A stretch of DNA of 64,000 bases. It comes from Streptomyces capitiformicae. Its GTDB lineage: Bacteria; Actinomycetota; Actinomycetes; Streptomycetales; Streptomycetaceae. How positions within the stretch are numbered: position 1 is the stretch's first letter; the number at the start of each line of letters is the position of its first letter. Below are positions 52,199 through 61,529 of the stretch, one piece after another. The position numbers and the translations under genes are program-made. The notes under the pieces were generated by a model, which had not been told where the DNA came from, did no database searches, and saw only the letters and a program-made list of their open reading frames with translations. The DNA lies in assembly GCF_002214185.1 (NCBI RefSeq), contig NZ_CP022161.1, forward strand, positions 4,525,767-4,589,766, read 5' to 3'.

Positions 52199-53074
52199 TC
52201 AGCGGCGTTTGCGCAAGGCCCGGCCCACGATGATGGCGGAGGCCACGGCGAGCGCCGCTGCGGGCGCCGCCCAGCGGAGGGCCGTGCCGGCGGAGACGGT
52301 CTCGGCGGCCGGGACGGGGGCGTAGCGGCCGCGCGGTGGTGCGTGGTCCACCTCCTCCGCGCTGCGCCCGATCATCGTCCGGCGCGCATGCGCGGCCTCG
52401 GCCGGCGGCTCACCACTGGCGACGAAGTCGCCCTCGGTGAACGGGTCCAGGGACGGCGGCGGAACCTCGGCGTCGTAGACGGAGGCCACGGATTCGTCGT
52501 CCTCACCGTCCTCGCCATCGGTATGTTCGGGGCCTTCCGCGACGGGCTCGGCCTCGACCGCCGTATGGGCCTCCTCCTGTGCCCCCCGCTCCTCCCGTGC
52601 CTCCTCTTCCTTCCGCTCCTCCCGTGCCTCCTCTTCCTTCCGCTCCTCCTCGGCGACCCCGCCCCCCAGGTTCTCCGCGAACTTCCCCAGCAGCCGCGCT
52701 CCCGCCGCGGTGACCGTGTCGGTGTCGAGTTCGGTGATGCGGCCGTCGGCGGTGGCGGTGCCCTCGAAGGCGATGGTCGTGCCGTCGGTCGCCGGGATCA
52801 GGCGGAGGGTCAGGGTGAGCTTCACGGATCCGGTTCCCCGGGCCTCGGTGGCGTCGCCCTCGACGGCGTAGGTGCCGTCGTCCTGGGCGGTGACGCGGAG
52901 GGTGCCGCGGTAGGTGATGGTGTGGCCGGCGACGCGTACCTTCAGGCGGCCGGCCACGGGTGGGGTGCCCGCGTCCTGCTGGAGCCCGGGGACCGCTCGG
53001 GCCACCCGCTCGGGGTCGGACAGCGCCTCCCGGAGGCGGCCTGCGGGAACCGGAACGAACACCTCATGCTCCAT
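52199..53074 (-). CDS. SRPBCC (CoxG-like) protein with charged linker and C-terminal TM
   Basis: 291 residues. EHEVFVPVPAGRLREALSDP then RVARAVPGLQQ and LKVRVAGHTITYRGTLRVTA match the carbon-monoxide-dehydrogenase subunit G type of the SRPBCC fold. A KEEEAREER repeat follows (two to three copies), then an acidic linker, and a hydrophobic C-terminal helix (ALRWAAPAAALAVASAIIVG) with Arg/Lys end. So a lipid- or ligand-binding domain tethered to the membrane by its tail. ATG at 53074. Confidence 0.87.
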   Translation of the reverse strand: MEHEVFVPVPAGRLREALSDPERVARAVPGLQQDAGTPPVAGRLKVRVAGHTITYRGTLRVTAQDDGTYAVEGDATEARGTGSVKLTLTLRLIPATDGTTIAFEGTATADGRITELDTDTVTAAGARLLGKFAENLGGGVAEEERKEEEAREERKEEEAREERGAQEEAHTAVEAEPVAEGPEHTDGEDGEDDESVASVYDAEVPPPSLDPFTEGDFVASGEPPAEAAHARRTMIGRSAEEVDHAPPRGRYAPVPAAETVSAGTALRWAAPAAALAVASAIIVGRALRKRR

Positions 53075-53176
53075 GGCAGTCGAGCCTACCCAGGAGGCCC
53101 CGCACCGCACCCGTACATACGCGCATTGCATACATGTATTACCCGGCTTCGGCGCCGCCGTGTTCAGCCGGCATGT

Positions 53177-54799
53177 TCAGTCGGCGTACCTCGGATGCAC
53201 CAAGGTGGACGGCGGCAGGCCCCGTACGCGGTCGGCGTCCCCGAGGAGTGTGGCCCCGCCTCGGGGGTCCGGCACCGGAGGGCGGGAGCCGGGCGGGGTC
53301 GCCAGGAGGAAGCCGTGGCCGGGGGCGGCGGCGACGCGGTAGGCCGTGGTGCGCAGGCCGGCGGCACGGACGGTGGCGTCGACCGTCCAGAAGACGTGGG
53401 CGCGGGACGACACGGGGCCCGCGTGCACGACCAGGCGGCCGTCGTCGGCGAGGACCTCACGGGCCAGGACGTAGAACTCCTGCGAGTAGAGCTTGGTGCT
53501 CGCCGTGATGCCGGGGTCGGGGAGGTCGGAGATCACGACGTCGTAGTCGTCGTGGTCGTACGTCGTGGGGCTCGCGTCCCGCAGCCAGGTGAACACGTCC
53601 GAGGTGAAGACACGGACGCGGGCGTCGTCGTAGGCGTGCCCGTTCAGGGACGACAGCGCCGGGTCGCGGCGGGCGAGGCGTACGACGCCGGGGTCGGGTT
53701 CGACGACGTCGACCCGGCGTACGCCGTCGTGGCGGAGCACCTCGGCGGCGGCGAGGCCGTCGCCGCCGCCGAGGACGAGGACGCGGGCGTGCGGGCCGGC
53801 GTTCATGGCGGTGCCGACGAGGGCGCGGTGGTAGCGGTGTCCGTCGCGGGCGCTGACGCGGAGGCGGCCGTCGAGGAAGAGCGAGAGGGGGCGGCCGTGG
53901 GTACCGCCGGTGAGGACGACCTCCTGGATGTCGGTGTGCAGCGCCACGCGTACGTCTCTGCCGTAGACCGCGCGTCTGGCGGCGCGTTCGAAGTCGTCGA
54001 CGTGTACGGCGGCGGTGGCGAGCAGGCCGAGGACGGCGAGGTTCGTGATCAGCAGGAGCCGGCGGGCGCGGTGGCTCAGGTCGTGGCGGAAGAGGCCGAG
54101 GACGAGGGCGCCGCCGATCAGGGCGTTGACCGTGCCGGTGAGCAGGGTGCCGGTCAACTGGCCGAGCCAGGGCAGGAGAAGGAAGGGGAAGGCGAGGCCG
54201 CCGGCGAGGGCGCCCACGTAGTCGGCGGCGAACAGGTCGGCCACGGCGCAGCCCGCGTCCTGGCGGCGGATGCGTTGGATCAGCTCCATCAGCAAGGGGA
54301 CTTCGGCGCCGATGAGCAGGCCGATGGCCAGGGAGAAGGCGACGAGGAGGTATCTGGAGCCGCCGGCCCCCATGCCGCCCCAGCCGCCGGTCCAGGCGAA
54401 GGCGGCGTACATCGCGAGGGCGCTGTAGCCGCCGACGAGGGCGAGGGCCGCCTCGATGGCGGCGAAGCCGAGGGCCGCGCGGGGGCGGAGGCGTTTGGCG
54501 GCGAGGGAACCGACGCCCATGGCGAAGACCATGACGGAGAGGACGACCGAGGCCTGGGTGACCGAGTCGCCGATCAAGTACGAGGCGAGGGCGACGAGTT
54601 CGAGTTCGTACACGAGTCCGCAGGCCGCGCAGACGAATACGCCGGCGAGGACCAGGAAGCGGCCTACGCCGGGGCGGACGGGGAGCCGTACAGGGCCGCC
54701 GGGGCCGCCGGGGCCGCCGGCCGGGGCGCCGCCGTGACCGCTCTGGCCGCGCCAGGGGGGTGGGGCGCCGGGGGGTGCGGGGGCGTGCGGCTCGATCAC
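53177..54799 (-). CDS. Membrane spermidine-synthase-like protein
   Basis: 540 residues. Seven or so membrane helices in the N-terminal half ([37 protein letters not shown]) followed by a Rossmann methyltransferase-like domain with [18 protein letters not shown] (SAM-binding) and [12 protein letters not shown]. This is the actinobacterial polyamine-aminopropyltransferase-like membrane family; true activity is unproven. GTG at 54797-54799. Pro/Gly-rich N-terminus (GGPGGPGGP). Confidence 0.9.
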   Translation of the reverse strand: MIEPHAPAPPGAPPPWRGQSGHGGAPAGGPGGPGGPVRLPVRPGVGRFLVLAGVFVCAACGLVYELELVALASYLIGDSVTQASVVLSVMVFAMGVGSLAAKRLRPRAALGFAAIEAALALVGGYSALAMYAAFAWTGGWGGMGAGGSRYLLVAFSLAIGLLIGAEVPLLMELIQRIRRQDAGCAVADLFAADYVGALAGGLAFPFLLLPWLGQLTGTLLTGTVNALIGGALVLGLFRHDLSHRARRLLLITNLAVLGLLATAAVHVDDFERAARRAVYGRDVRVALHTDIQEVVLTGGTHGRPLSLFLDGRLRVSARDGHRYHRALVGTAMNAGPHARVLVLGGGDGLAAAEVLRHDGVRRVDVVEPDPGVVRLARRDPALSSLNGHAYDDARVRVFTSDVFTWLRDASPTTYDHDDYDVVISDLPDPGITASTKLYSQEFYVLAREVLADDGRLVVHAGPVSSRAHVFWTVDATVRAAGLRTTAYRVAAAPGHGFLLATPPGSRPPVPDPRGGATLLGDADRVRGLPPSTLVHPRYAD

Positions 54800-54974
54800 T
54801 TATGGCACGCTACGTCAGGGTTGCGGTGTTCCGGGTCACCCACACGAGTGGAGCTGCGCCGCTGAGCCGGGCGCCTAATAGCTCGGGAGGTCGGGTTGTT
54901 GGGCGGGTGCGGGTGGGTGGGGGTTGTTCGCGCCCACGCGGCGGAGCCGCATATCGGCACAGCCCCGCGCCCCT

Positions 54975-55004
54975 GAAAAGCAGGGGCTGCGCCCCATGCT
55001 TTTC
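54975..55004 (-). terminator. Terminator of DUF2617 gene
   Basis: GAAAAGCAGGGGC (54975-54987) pairs with GCCCC-A-TGCTTTTC (54991-55004) with a single bulged A, loop TGC. Closed by A/T-rich ends, so it reads as a terminator in both directions. It is 20 bases after the DUF2617 stop and is itself a copy of the mosaic intergenic repeat. Confidence 0.85.
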
Positions 55005-55023
55005 GACCCGCACTCACCCACCC

Positions 55024-55545
55024 TCACAGCGCCGCAGGCACGCGCACCCCAACGCGCGTTCTGGTGGCGACCAGTTGGCCGTCCTGGGGATACGCGTGCC
55101 ACGTACGCCAGTGCACTTGGCCCTCGTATCGCTGCGCGAGCATCGCGGTGAAGGCGTGCGGGCTGCCGGGGAAGACGCCGGCGAGGCCGTGGGGATGGTC
55201 GGAGACGAGGGCGAGCAGCTCCTGGGCCCGGCCCGCGAAGGAGCCGGGGGACAACACCTCGATGCGGGCGGCGAATTCGTACTCCCAGTCGCCCACCCGC
55301 TTGGCCACGCCGAGCGGGAGCGGTGTGCTGGAACCTGGGATGCACGCGACCGTCTCCGAACAGTGGCTGCCCCGCTCCTCCTCCAGAAGCACTTGGTGGG
55401 ACGCGCCGAGCAGTCTCAACTGCAGCTTCGCGCCGCTGAGTTCGAGGTCGAGGGTGGCGAGCGCGGGCAGCGGTTCACGCCCCAGGGCCCAGGCGAGGTC
55501 GGCCGCGCGCGTGTCGGTGTAGGCGGTGTTCAGGGTCGTGAGCAT
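55024..55545 (-). CDS. DUF2617 family protein
   Basis: 173 residues, typical length. MLTTLNTAYTDTRAADLAWA and HQVLLEEERGSHCSETVACI and HWRTWHAYPQDGQLVATRTR are family-like. Soluble, acidic, function unknown; genes of this family lie next to the membrane spermidine-synthase-like gene in Streptomyces (recalled). ATG at 55545. The first gene of the leftward unit. Confidence 0.9.
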   Translation of the reverse strand: MLTTLNTAYTDTRAADLAWALGREPLPALATLDLELSGAKLQLRLLGASHQVLLEEERGSHCSETVACIPGSSTPLPLGVAKRVGDWEYEFAARIEVLSPGSFAGRAQELLALVSDHPHGLAGVFPGSPHAFTAMLAQRYEGQVHWRTWHAYPQDGQLVATRTRVGVRVPAAL

Positions 55546-55949
55546 GGGTCGGCTCCGCTAGCACGCAAAGATAGAGAACAAAGAAAGAAGAGGAGTGGGT
55601 CCGGCGCAGCCCGGTCGGCACCGGGGAATGTGGCAGCCAGTCAGGTGGGGTGACGTCCCAGTCGGTCCGGTCAGCCGTTTCAGGCTTGCCGGGAGGGACG
55701 TCCAGGGGCTGCGTCGGCGGCTTATAGGGAATCATGAACGGTGGCATTACCACAGCGTTTTTACCCAACTTGACGTGCTTTCCATCCCCCCGAGGGCTGC
55801 ACAGCTCAACTGTTCAACCCGGCGTACGCTCCGTCCGCCGACGTGCTCCCGCGCGCCGTACGTAGGCGGGTACAGGCAGGTACACACGAGCGCCCGCCGG
55901 GAGTTCGAACCCGGCGGGCGCTCGTGTCGTGGAGCTCGGCTGCCCCGTG
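55546..55949. other. Intergenic region of 404 bp
   Basis: Contains no convincing gene on the plus strand. On the minus strand a frame (about 55560-55768) reads MPPFMIPYKPPTQPLDVPPG then KPETADRTDWDVTPPDWLPH, with good third-position GC, and could be a short peptide upstream of DUF2617; its ATG has no clear ribosome site. An AT-rich stretch at 55570-55595 (GATAGAGAACAAAGAAAGAA) is next to the DUF2617 start. The terminator at 55884-55927 closes the region. Confidence 0.45.
55884..55927 (-). terminator. 18-bp perfect stem terminator
   Basis: ACACGAGCGCCCGCCGGG (55884-55901) and its exact inverse (55910-55927) around AGTTCGAA. Located 23 bases after the stop of the Cys/Gly-rich membrane protein at 55950. 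The GTTCGAA loop imitates a tRNA T-loop by chance. Confidence 0.88.
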
Positions 55950-56333
55950 TCAGCTGCCTCCACCGCATCCGCCCCCGCCGCCGCAGGAGGACCCGCCTCC
56001 GCACGACGAGCCGCTGCTGCTCCCGCACGACGACGAGCCGCTGCCGCACGACGATCCGCCCCCGGACGACGAGCCCTTGTCGTCCGACCCGGAGCCGGAC
56101 GATCCGCTGTCGCCAACCGCCGCGGCCCCGCCGAGCACCCACCAGCTGTTGTCGCTGCTGGCCTCGGCGCTGTTGGTGCCGCTGTTGCGGCCGCTGCCGT
56201 AGCCGCCGCGTGACGGACGGCGCCGGGCCGCCCGGGCCGCGTTCGCGCGGCTCCGGTTGACGGCCACGACGATCACCAGCACGACACAGAGCAGCACCGC
56301 CAGGATGATGCCGATCACCGCGATCGCGTTCAT
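55950..56333 (-). CDS. Small membrane protein with Gly/Ser/Cys-rich tail (1)
   Basis: 127 residues. An N-terminal membrane helix ([20 protein letters not shown]), a basic stretch ([19 protein letters not shown]), then [11 protein letters not shown] and a tail of [17 protein letters not shown] repeats ending [11 protein letters not shown]. About seven cysteines in the tail. Not related to a known enzyme. Close paralogue in structure to the next gene upstream. Terminator follows. Confidence 0.8.
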   Translation of the reverse strand: MNAIAVIGIILAVLLCVVLVIVVAVNRSRANAARAARRRPSRGGYGSGRNSGTNSAEASSDNSWWVLGGAAAVGDSGSSGSGSDDKGSSSGGGSSCGSGSSSCGSSSGSSCGGGSSCGGGGGCGGGS

Positions 56334-56423
56334 GGCGTCACCCTCCCCTCTTTCCTGAGTCCCCCGAAGCGGCCCCCGTGGGCGCCTCGCTCACTTGCGA
56401 TTACTCACTTGCCCATCGGCAGG

Positions 56424-56657
56424 TCAGCTGCCGCCGCCGCATCCACCGCCACCGCCACCGCCGCCACCGCCACCGCAGGAGGACCCGCCGCCACAGGACG
56501 AGCCGCCCCCGCACGACGATCCGCCCTCGTGGGACGACCTGCCGTCCGCCCACCAGCTGCGGCGCCGGCGCCGGCGCGAGCCGCCGGCCACCCGCGCGAA
56601 GAGGCCGAGCAGTACGAGTGCTCCCAGGACGAAGTAGAAGGCCTCCATCTCCGTCAC
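56424..56657 (-). CDS. Small membrane protein with Gly/Ser/Cys-rich tail (2)
   Basis: 77 residues. MEAFYFVLGALVLLGLFARV membrane helix, RRRRRRSWWADGR basic belt, then [20 protein letters not shown] tail ending CGGGS. The same plan as the 55950 gene (helix, Arg-rich, WW, Cys/Gly repeats), indicating a tandem paralogous pair. GTG at 56655-56657 with AAAGG upstream; ATG at 56648 is the alternative. Role unknown; thin repeats may vary in copy number. Confidence 0.75.
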   Translation of the reverse strand: MTEMEAFYFVLGALVLLGLFARVAGGSRRRRRRSWWADGRSSHEGGSSCGGGSSCGGGSSCGGGGGGGGGGGCGGGS

Positions 56658-56768
56658 CAGCCTTTCGTTCCCCCTTGCAGACCCCCCGTGGGCCGTGCGT
56701 GACGTGGGGATGCCCGGGCGTCGCACGGCCCAAAGCAGAGTTGAGGAAGTCCAGAGGTTCGGCGCAGG

Positions 56769-58001
56769 ATGACGGCCATGACCTCCAGCGCAAGCCCCGC
56801 CCCCACCCCGCGTCCGGTGCTGAACCGGCGGCTCGCAGAGTTCGGGACGACGATCTTCGCCGAGATGTCGGCGCTCGCCGTGCGGACCGGCTCGATCAAC
56901 CTGGGCCAGGGTTTCCCGGACACCGACGGCCCCGAGGAGATCCGCGAGGCCGCCGTACGGGCGCTGCGCGACGGGCGCGGCAACCAGTACCCGCCGGGGC
57001 CGGGCGTCCCCGAGCTGCGCACCGCGATCGCCGCGCACCAGGAGCGGCGGTACGGGCTGACGTACGACCCGGACACGGAGGTGCTGGTCACGGCCGGTGC
57101 CACGGAGGCCATCGCGGCCGCGCTGCTCGCCCTCCTCGAACCCGGCGACGAGGTGATCGCGCTGGAGCCGTACTACGACTCGTACGCGGCCTGTATCGCG
57201 ATGGCGGGCGGGACACGCGTACCCGTGACGCTTCGCCCGTACGAGGGAGCCCGCGACGGAGTCGCATATCGACACTTCCGGCTGGACCTCGACGAGCTGC
57301 GGGACGCCGTCACCGACCGGACCCGGCTGCTGCTGATCAACACCCCGCACAACCCGACCGGCACGGTCCTCACCCGCGAGGAGCTGACCGCGATCGCCGA
57401 GCTGGCGGTGGAGCGGGACCTGCTGGTGGTGACGGACGAGGTGTACGAGCACCTCGTCTTCGACGACGCCGGGCATCTGCCGCTGGCGACCTTCCCGGGC
57501 ATGCGGGAGCGGACGGTCACGATCGGCTCGGCGGGCAAGACGTTCTCGTTCACGGGCTGGAAGGTGGGCTGGGTTACGGCGCCCCGGGAACTCGTCTCGG
57601 CCGTCCGCTCGGCCAAGCAGTTCCTGACGTACGTCGCCTCCGGGCCCTTCCAGTACGCCGTGGCCGAGGCACTGCACCTGCCCGACTCATACTTCGCGGA
57701 CTTCCGCGCGGACATGCTGGCCAAGCGGGACCTGCTCGCAAGCGGCCTGGAGCGGGCGGGCTTCAAGGTCTTCCGCCCGGCCGGCACGTACTTCATCACC
57801 ACCGACATCCGGCCCCTGGGCGAGAGCGACGGCTTCGCCTTCTGCCGCTCCCTGCCGGAGCGCTGCGGGGTGGTCGCGATCCCCAACGCGGTCTTCTACG
57901 ACCACCGTGAGCAGGGCGCACCCTTTGTCCGCTTCGCGTTCTGCAAGCGGACAGGCGTGCTGGAGGAGGCGGCTTCCCGACTCAAGACGCTGGCCGCCTG
58001 A
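56769..58001 (+). CDS. Class I/II PLP aminotransferase (DapC/AspC-like)
   Basis: 410 residues. PLP lysine Lys257 in GSAGKTFSFTGWKVGWV; NTPHNPTGTVLTREEL; INLGQGFPDTDGP. It resembles N-succinyldiaminopimelate or aspartate aminotransferases; the exact substrate is open. From residue 268 on, a second, degenerated copy exists at 62263, so the 3' half may have been replaced when the accessory block inserted (inference). ATG at 56769; ATG at 56778 has better ribosome-site spacing. Confidence 0.93.
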   Translation: MTAMTSSASPAPTPRPVLNRRLAEFGTTIFAEMSALAVRTGSINLGQGFPDTDGPEEIREAAVRALRDGRGNQYPPGPGVPELRTAIAAHQERRYGLTYDPDTEVLVTAGATEAIAAALLALLEPGDEVIALEPYYDSYAACIAMAGGTRVPVTLRPYEGARDGVAYRHFRLDLDELRDAVTDRTRLLLINTPHNPTGTVLTREELTAIAELAVERDLLVVTDEVYEHLVFDDAGHLPLATFPGMRERTVTIGSAGKTFSFTGWKVGWVTAPRELVSAVRSAKQFLTYVASGPFQYAVAEALHLPDSYFADFRADMLAKRDLLASGLERAGFKVFRPAGTYFITTDIRPLGESDGFAFCRSLPERCGVVAIPNAVFYDHREQGAPFVRFAFCKRTGVLEEAASRLKTLAA

Positions 58002-58222
58002 CAGCCACAGACGTACCAACAAATGTACCGGCCACACGGCCTGGTTGCTCCGAGCCGCCGCGCACCCGCACTCGACTGCCGCCTGTTCGACCGGGAGACC
58101 GGTGTTCGGCAGCCATATCACGCAGCCCGCCTGTCGGCGGACACGCTTCCATCAGCGATCAACCGGCGCCGCCAGGCCCGGTGACAGCGCCCCGGATCAT
58201 GCAAGACAGGGGCAGCAAAGAG

Positions 58223-59017
58223 TCATACCGGCCCCGAAGGATACGAACCCGAGCTGGACTCTACGAAGAAGGTGATGTGCGGGCAGTAGCTTTCCTCGGC
58301 CAGCCAGGCGCGGGCCCGGCCGCGCTGTCGCTCATCGCGGAACCGGTGGTACCGGCTCCAGGAGCGCTCGTCACCAGCGAGGACGTCCTTGAAGCGCCGG
58401 AAGGCGCCCCGCCCACCGATGGCGATCCGCAGCCTGTCGGCAAGGGCGGCGTCCTCGACCTCTTCGATGAACAGCTCCATGTCCTGGTAACCGGCCCGGG
58501 ACCCCAGAGCCGGCACGTACAGCCATCGCTCGGGATCGTCGTCCCCCTCGGCCTCGGGCCCAGGCCCCAGCTCATCGGTGAACGCAGGCCAGCACTCACC
58601 GGTGGACAGATCGATCCGGCCACCGGACTCGGCCGGGTCGCCCTCCAGCAGCATGGCGAGCATCTCCAGATCGACCGCGAGCGGGCGCAGGAGGGGGATC
58701 GTCGCGTCTCCCGTGGCCGCGCGCAACCGGTCCGCCAGCTCCTCATCGCCCCGGAAGCCTCGCTCCTGGAGCGCGCCGAGAAACAAGGCCGCCATCTCCG
58801 CAGCCCCCGGCAGGCCCTGCGCCGCGGCCCCGGCCACACCATCGTCGGCCAGCTGCAGCACCTCACGCACGGGTCCACGACGCAACGCCGCAAGCAACGC
58901 CACTCCGTCCTGCGCGTGGATCGCGCCACGCAGGGCCCGCAGCCCGGCCTCGCCCCATCCCTCACCCACGACCCCGACGGTAACGCGCCACCGAGGACGT
59001 ACGACGCCGGGACCCAT
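58223..59017 (-). CDS. UPF0158 family protein
   Basis: 264 residues. The C-terminal DRLRIAIGGRGAFRRFKDVL and GDERSWSRYHRFRDERQRGR AWL pattern is the UPF0158 signature. The N-terminal half (helical, ALRGAIHAQDGVALLAALRR) is unusual and may be a fused recognition domain. Function unknown in the family. ATG at 59017 with GAGGG 6 bases upstream. Follows the 697-aa gene by 71 bases on the same strand. Confidence 0.8.
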   Translation of the reverse strand: MGPGVVRPRWRVTVGVVGEGWGEAGLRALRGAIHAQDGVALLAALRRGPVREVLQLADDGVAGAAAQGLPGAAEMAALFLGALQERGFRGDEELADRLRAATGDATIPLLRPLAVDLEMLAMLLEGDPAESGGRIDLSTGECWPAFTDELGPGPEAEGDDDPERWLYVPALGSRAGYQDMELFIEEVEDAALADRLRIAIGGRGAFRRFKDVLAGDERSWSRYHRFRDERQRGRARAWLAEESYCPHITFFVESSSGSYPSGPV

Positions 59018-59088
59018 CGGTTTCCCTCTGCCCGGCTCCGTGCCAGTGCCGGCGCACCCGGCGCCTGGGGGCAGGCGGTGTTGCCCGG

Positions 59089-61182
59089 TCAGCGGCGCCG
59101 CTTGCGGCCGCTCTTGCCTGAGGAGCGCCGAGCCTTCGGGGCGCGGCCGACGCGGACGCCGTGGGTACCCAGTGCCCGGGCAGCCAGCTTCCTGAGCTCG
59201 TCGAGTCCGGCCCGGTCCGGGTGCGCGGAGTCCAACGCGGCGGCAACCGCGTCCCTGGCCTGGGAGCCCTGGGCGCGCAGCGTCTCCTCGGCGCCGTCCC
59301 CGCCGCCCGCCAACTCCACGAGCTGAAGCAGGCTCTCGGCGAGCACCAGCAGAGACTCTGCATCGGTCATGTCCTCTGGGGACAGCAACTCACGGTGCGC
59401 CAGCGCGTTCAGCGCCAGCGGCGCCAGCTGTGTGTCTCGCCGCAGCGTGCGCAGCAGCCCCTCGCCCTCACCGTCCGGCAACGCCGCCAGCAGCACGTCG
59501 AGCATCGCCTGCGCACGCGTGCGGAAGGTCATGGTCCTTACGGCGTCGGTCAGTTGCCGCAGGGCACCTTCCCGCTCGCCGCGGGCCGTTATCCAGCCGG
59601 CCAGCTCCGTGCGGGCGGCGTCCGGGTCGTAGTCCTCGGCCAGCACCCCCAGCAGGCCGGCCGCCGGCGCCTGGGCCAGTTCACCGACCAACGGTGCGTC
59701 CCTGCCGGCCGCCAGCAACCGCTGTCGTACGGCCCGGGTACCGAGTTCGGTGAGACGGATGAGCTCGACCGGCCCGGCGGTCAGCTCCTCTCGCCGGGCA
59801 TCGGCACGCTCCCGCGCCACCGGGTCCGTTGCCGTCCCCTCGACGCCCAGCAGCTCCGCGAGCTCCGGCGGCATGTCCGCGAGCAGCTCGGGACCGGCAT
59901 CGGAGAGGTCGATGTCGAGGAACACCGGATCGGCCATCCCACGGTCACGCTCGATCGCGCCCAGGTCGTCCAGCAGGTCGAGCACCGCGCGCAGGTCCCG
60001 GTCGGCGTGCTCGAACCACATCCGGTGCCGGAGGTCCAACCCGGCGTCGAGCTGGGAGGAGGTCCGATAGGCCAGGTGTACCGTGTCGCGCAGCCGCGGC
60101 CAGGGCATCGGGTACGGCAGGCTGTAGAGCGTGTTCAGCACGTCGTCCAGGATGTCCTCGTAGACGTCGAAGAGCATCGACTCGACGTGCCAGCCGCTGC
60201 GTGCCCCGATCAGGGCCTGCCGCAGCTCGAAGCACGCGTCGAAGGCGCGCAGCCACAGCTGGAGCGGGTCGGCCAGCACCGGCCGGGCCTTGGCCACCGC
60301 GTACAACCGCCCCTTGACCACCCGGACCAGCCGTGCCTTCTTCGCCCACTCCACCAGCAGCCCCAGGCGCGGCAGGTCGGCCGAAGAGCGCACCCCCTCA
60401 ATCCTGTCGCCGGTGCCGAGTACGTCCACCAGCTCGCGGGCCTCCGCCATCCGCAGCCGTCCCGTCGCCGTCACCGGGCGGCCGCCCTGCCCCGCCCATT
60501 CGGCGAGTCCGCGCAACTGCGCCACGGTCGTCGACGCCTCGGCCCGTCGGCGCAATTCGTCGTCCGGGGGAAGCAACACGGGCAGTTGCGGCTCGGCCCG
60601 GGCCACGCCGGACAGCGCGCGGCCGGTCAGCCGGCGTTCCATGATCGCGGCGAGAGCCTGCTGATCGTAGGCGACCTCCCCGCGCTGCGCCCGGTCCGCG
60701 AAGCGCTGAAACGCCGCCCCGTCCTGGACGTCCACGCCCTGCTCCGCGGCCGTCATCGCCCAGAACTTCGCCAATCCCCAGCGAGTGCGGTCCGTCATCG
60801 CCGCCAGATGCTGTTCCGCGACCCTGTCGACCGCGGCAAGGGAATCCTGGAGTGAGGGGCCGCGCGGGTCCGCCAACTGCGCGGCGTGCAGATAGCGCAG
60901 TAGCGTGAGCAGTGTGCCCGGGGCGTCGGCGCGTTCCTCCCCGGGAAGCTCGGTGACCTGCTGGGGAAGCCAGGAGAGCAGTAGCTCCTCCACATTTCGC
61001 GACTCCCACAGCCCCAGTCGGCCGTCGGCAGTTGCCCGGTGCCGGTAGTCCAGTGCCGTCTCAGCCGTGAACCCGTCCACCGGCAGCCCCTGCTCCCCGG
61101 CCCACCGGACGAGGCGGTCAACCAGCAGCCCGCACGCCGCCTCGAACTCTTCCTCGGCCTCGGGTTCGAACCGCATCCGCAT
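59089..61182 (-). CDS. Large hypothetical protein of accessory block
   Basis: 697 residues, not assigned. The part around 230-340 (AQLRGLAEWAGQGGRPVTAT and GRLRMAEARELVDVLGTGDR, LLVEWAKKARLVRVVKGRLY) resembles segments of actinobacterial plasmid-encoded proteins with winged-helix-like stretches. The rest is all-alpha, acidic, ending in an Arg/Lys-rich tail (APKARRSSGKSGRKRRR). No catalytic motif recognised. ATG at 61182 or 61176. Pair with the UPF0158 gene; possible two-component accessory system (inference). Confidence 0.75.
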   Translation of the reverse strand: MRMRFEPEAEEEFEAACGLLVDRLVRWAGEQGLPVDGFTAETALDYRHRATADGRLGLWESRNVEELLLSWLPQQVTELPGEERADAPGTLLTLLRYLHAAQLADPRGPSLQDSLAAVDRVAEQHLAAMTDRTRWGLAKFWAMTAAEQGVDVQDGAAFQRFADRAQRGEVAYDQQALAAIMERRLTGRALSGVARAEPQLPVLLPPDDELRRRAEASTTVAQLRGLAEWAGQGGRPVTATGRLRMAEARELVDVLGTGDRIEGVRSSADLPRLGLLVEWAKKARLVRVVKGRLYAVAKARPVLADPLQLWLRAFDACFELRQALIGARSGWHVESMLFDVYEDILDDVLNTLYSLPYPMPWPRLRDTVHLAYRTSSQLDAGLDLRHRMWFEHADRDLRAVLDLLDDLGAIERDRGMADPVFLDIDLSDAGPELLADMPPELAELLGVEGTATDPVARERADARREELTAGPVELIRLTELGTRAVRQRLLAAGRDAPLVGELAQAPAAGLLGVLAEDYDPDAARTELAGWITARGEREGALRQLTDAVRTMTFRTRAQAMLDVLLAALPDGEGEGLLRTLRRDTQLAPLALNALAHRELLSPEDMTDAESLLVLAESLLQLVELAGGGDGAEETLRAQGSQARDAVAAALDSAHPDRAGLDELRKLAARALGTHGVRVGRAPKARRSSGKSGRKRRR

Positions 61183-61477
61183 GAAATCTCGTCCACCTGT
61201 CTGCAGCAGTCGTTGCCGTGCCACGCTATCGCCGAACCGGGGCCGGCAACTCGGCCGAGGACGAGCGGGCCCGCTACCTCAGGGCAGTACGTGGTGGTAG
61301 TCGCCCGCAGCAAACGCGGCTTCGAACCTCCTTGCGGCGAACCGGACTTCGTCGCACGGACTCACGGCACAGAACGGCACGCCCCCCTGGCCGATCCCGA
61401 TCGACGAAAGGCCGGGCCATCCCAGCCGGCTGCCCCGACCAGGAACGACCACGTCCGGCGACGGCGGTGCCGACGGC

Positions 61478-61516
61478 GCTGGCCAGGCCCGTGCCGACGG
61501 CACGGGCCTGGCCAGC
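61478..61516 (-). terminator. 18-bp perfect stem terminator of Uma2 gene
   Basis: GCTGGCCAGGCCCGTGCC (61478-61495) and its exact inverse (61499-61516) around GAC. 14 bases after the Uma2 stop. It separates Uma2 from the 697-aa gene. Confidence 0.88.
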
Positions 61517-61529
61517 GGGGAGTGCCTCG

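Noticed and set aside
52343..54865. 840-codon open frame on the plus strand opposite the SRPBCC and spermidine-synthase genes
   Set aside because: Opposite strand of real genes, with low-complexity composition and no family.
55884..55927. tRNA-like T-loop (GTTCGAA)
   Set aside because: The flanking arms pair perfectly with each other as a single stem; there is no acceptor, D or anticodon arm, so this is a terminator.
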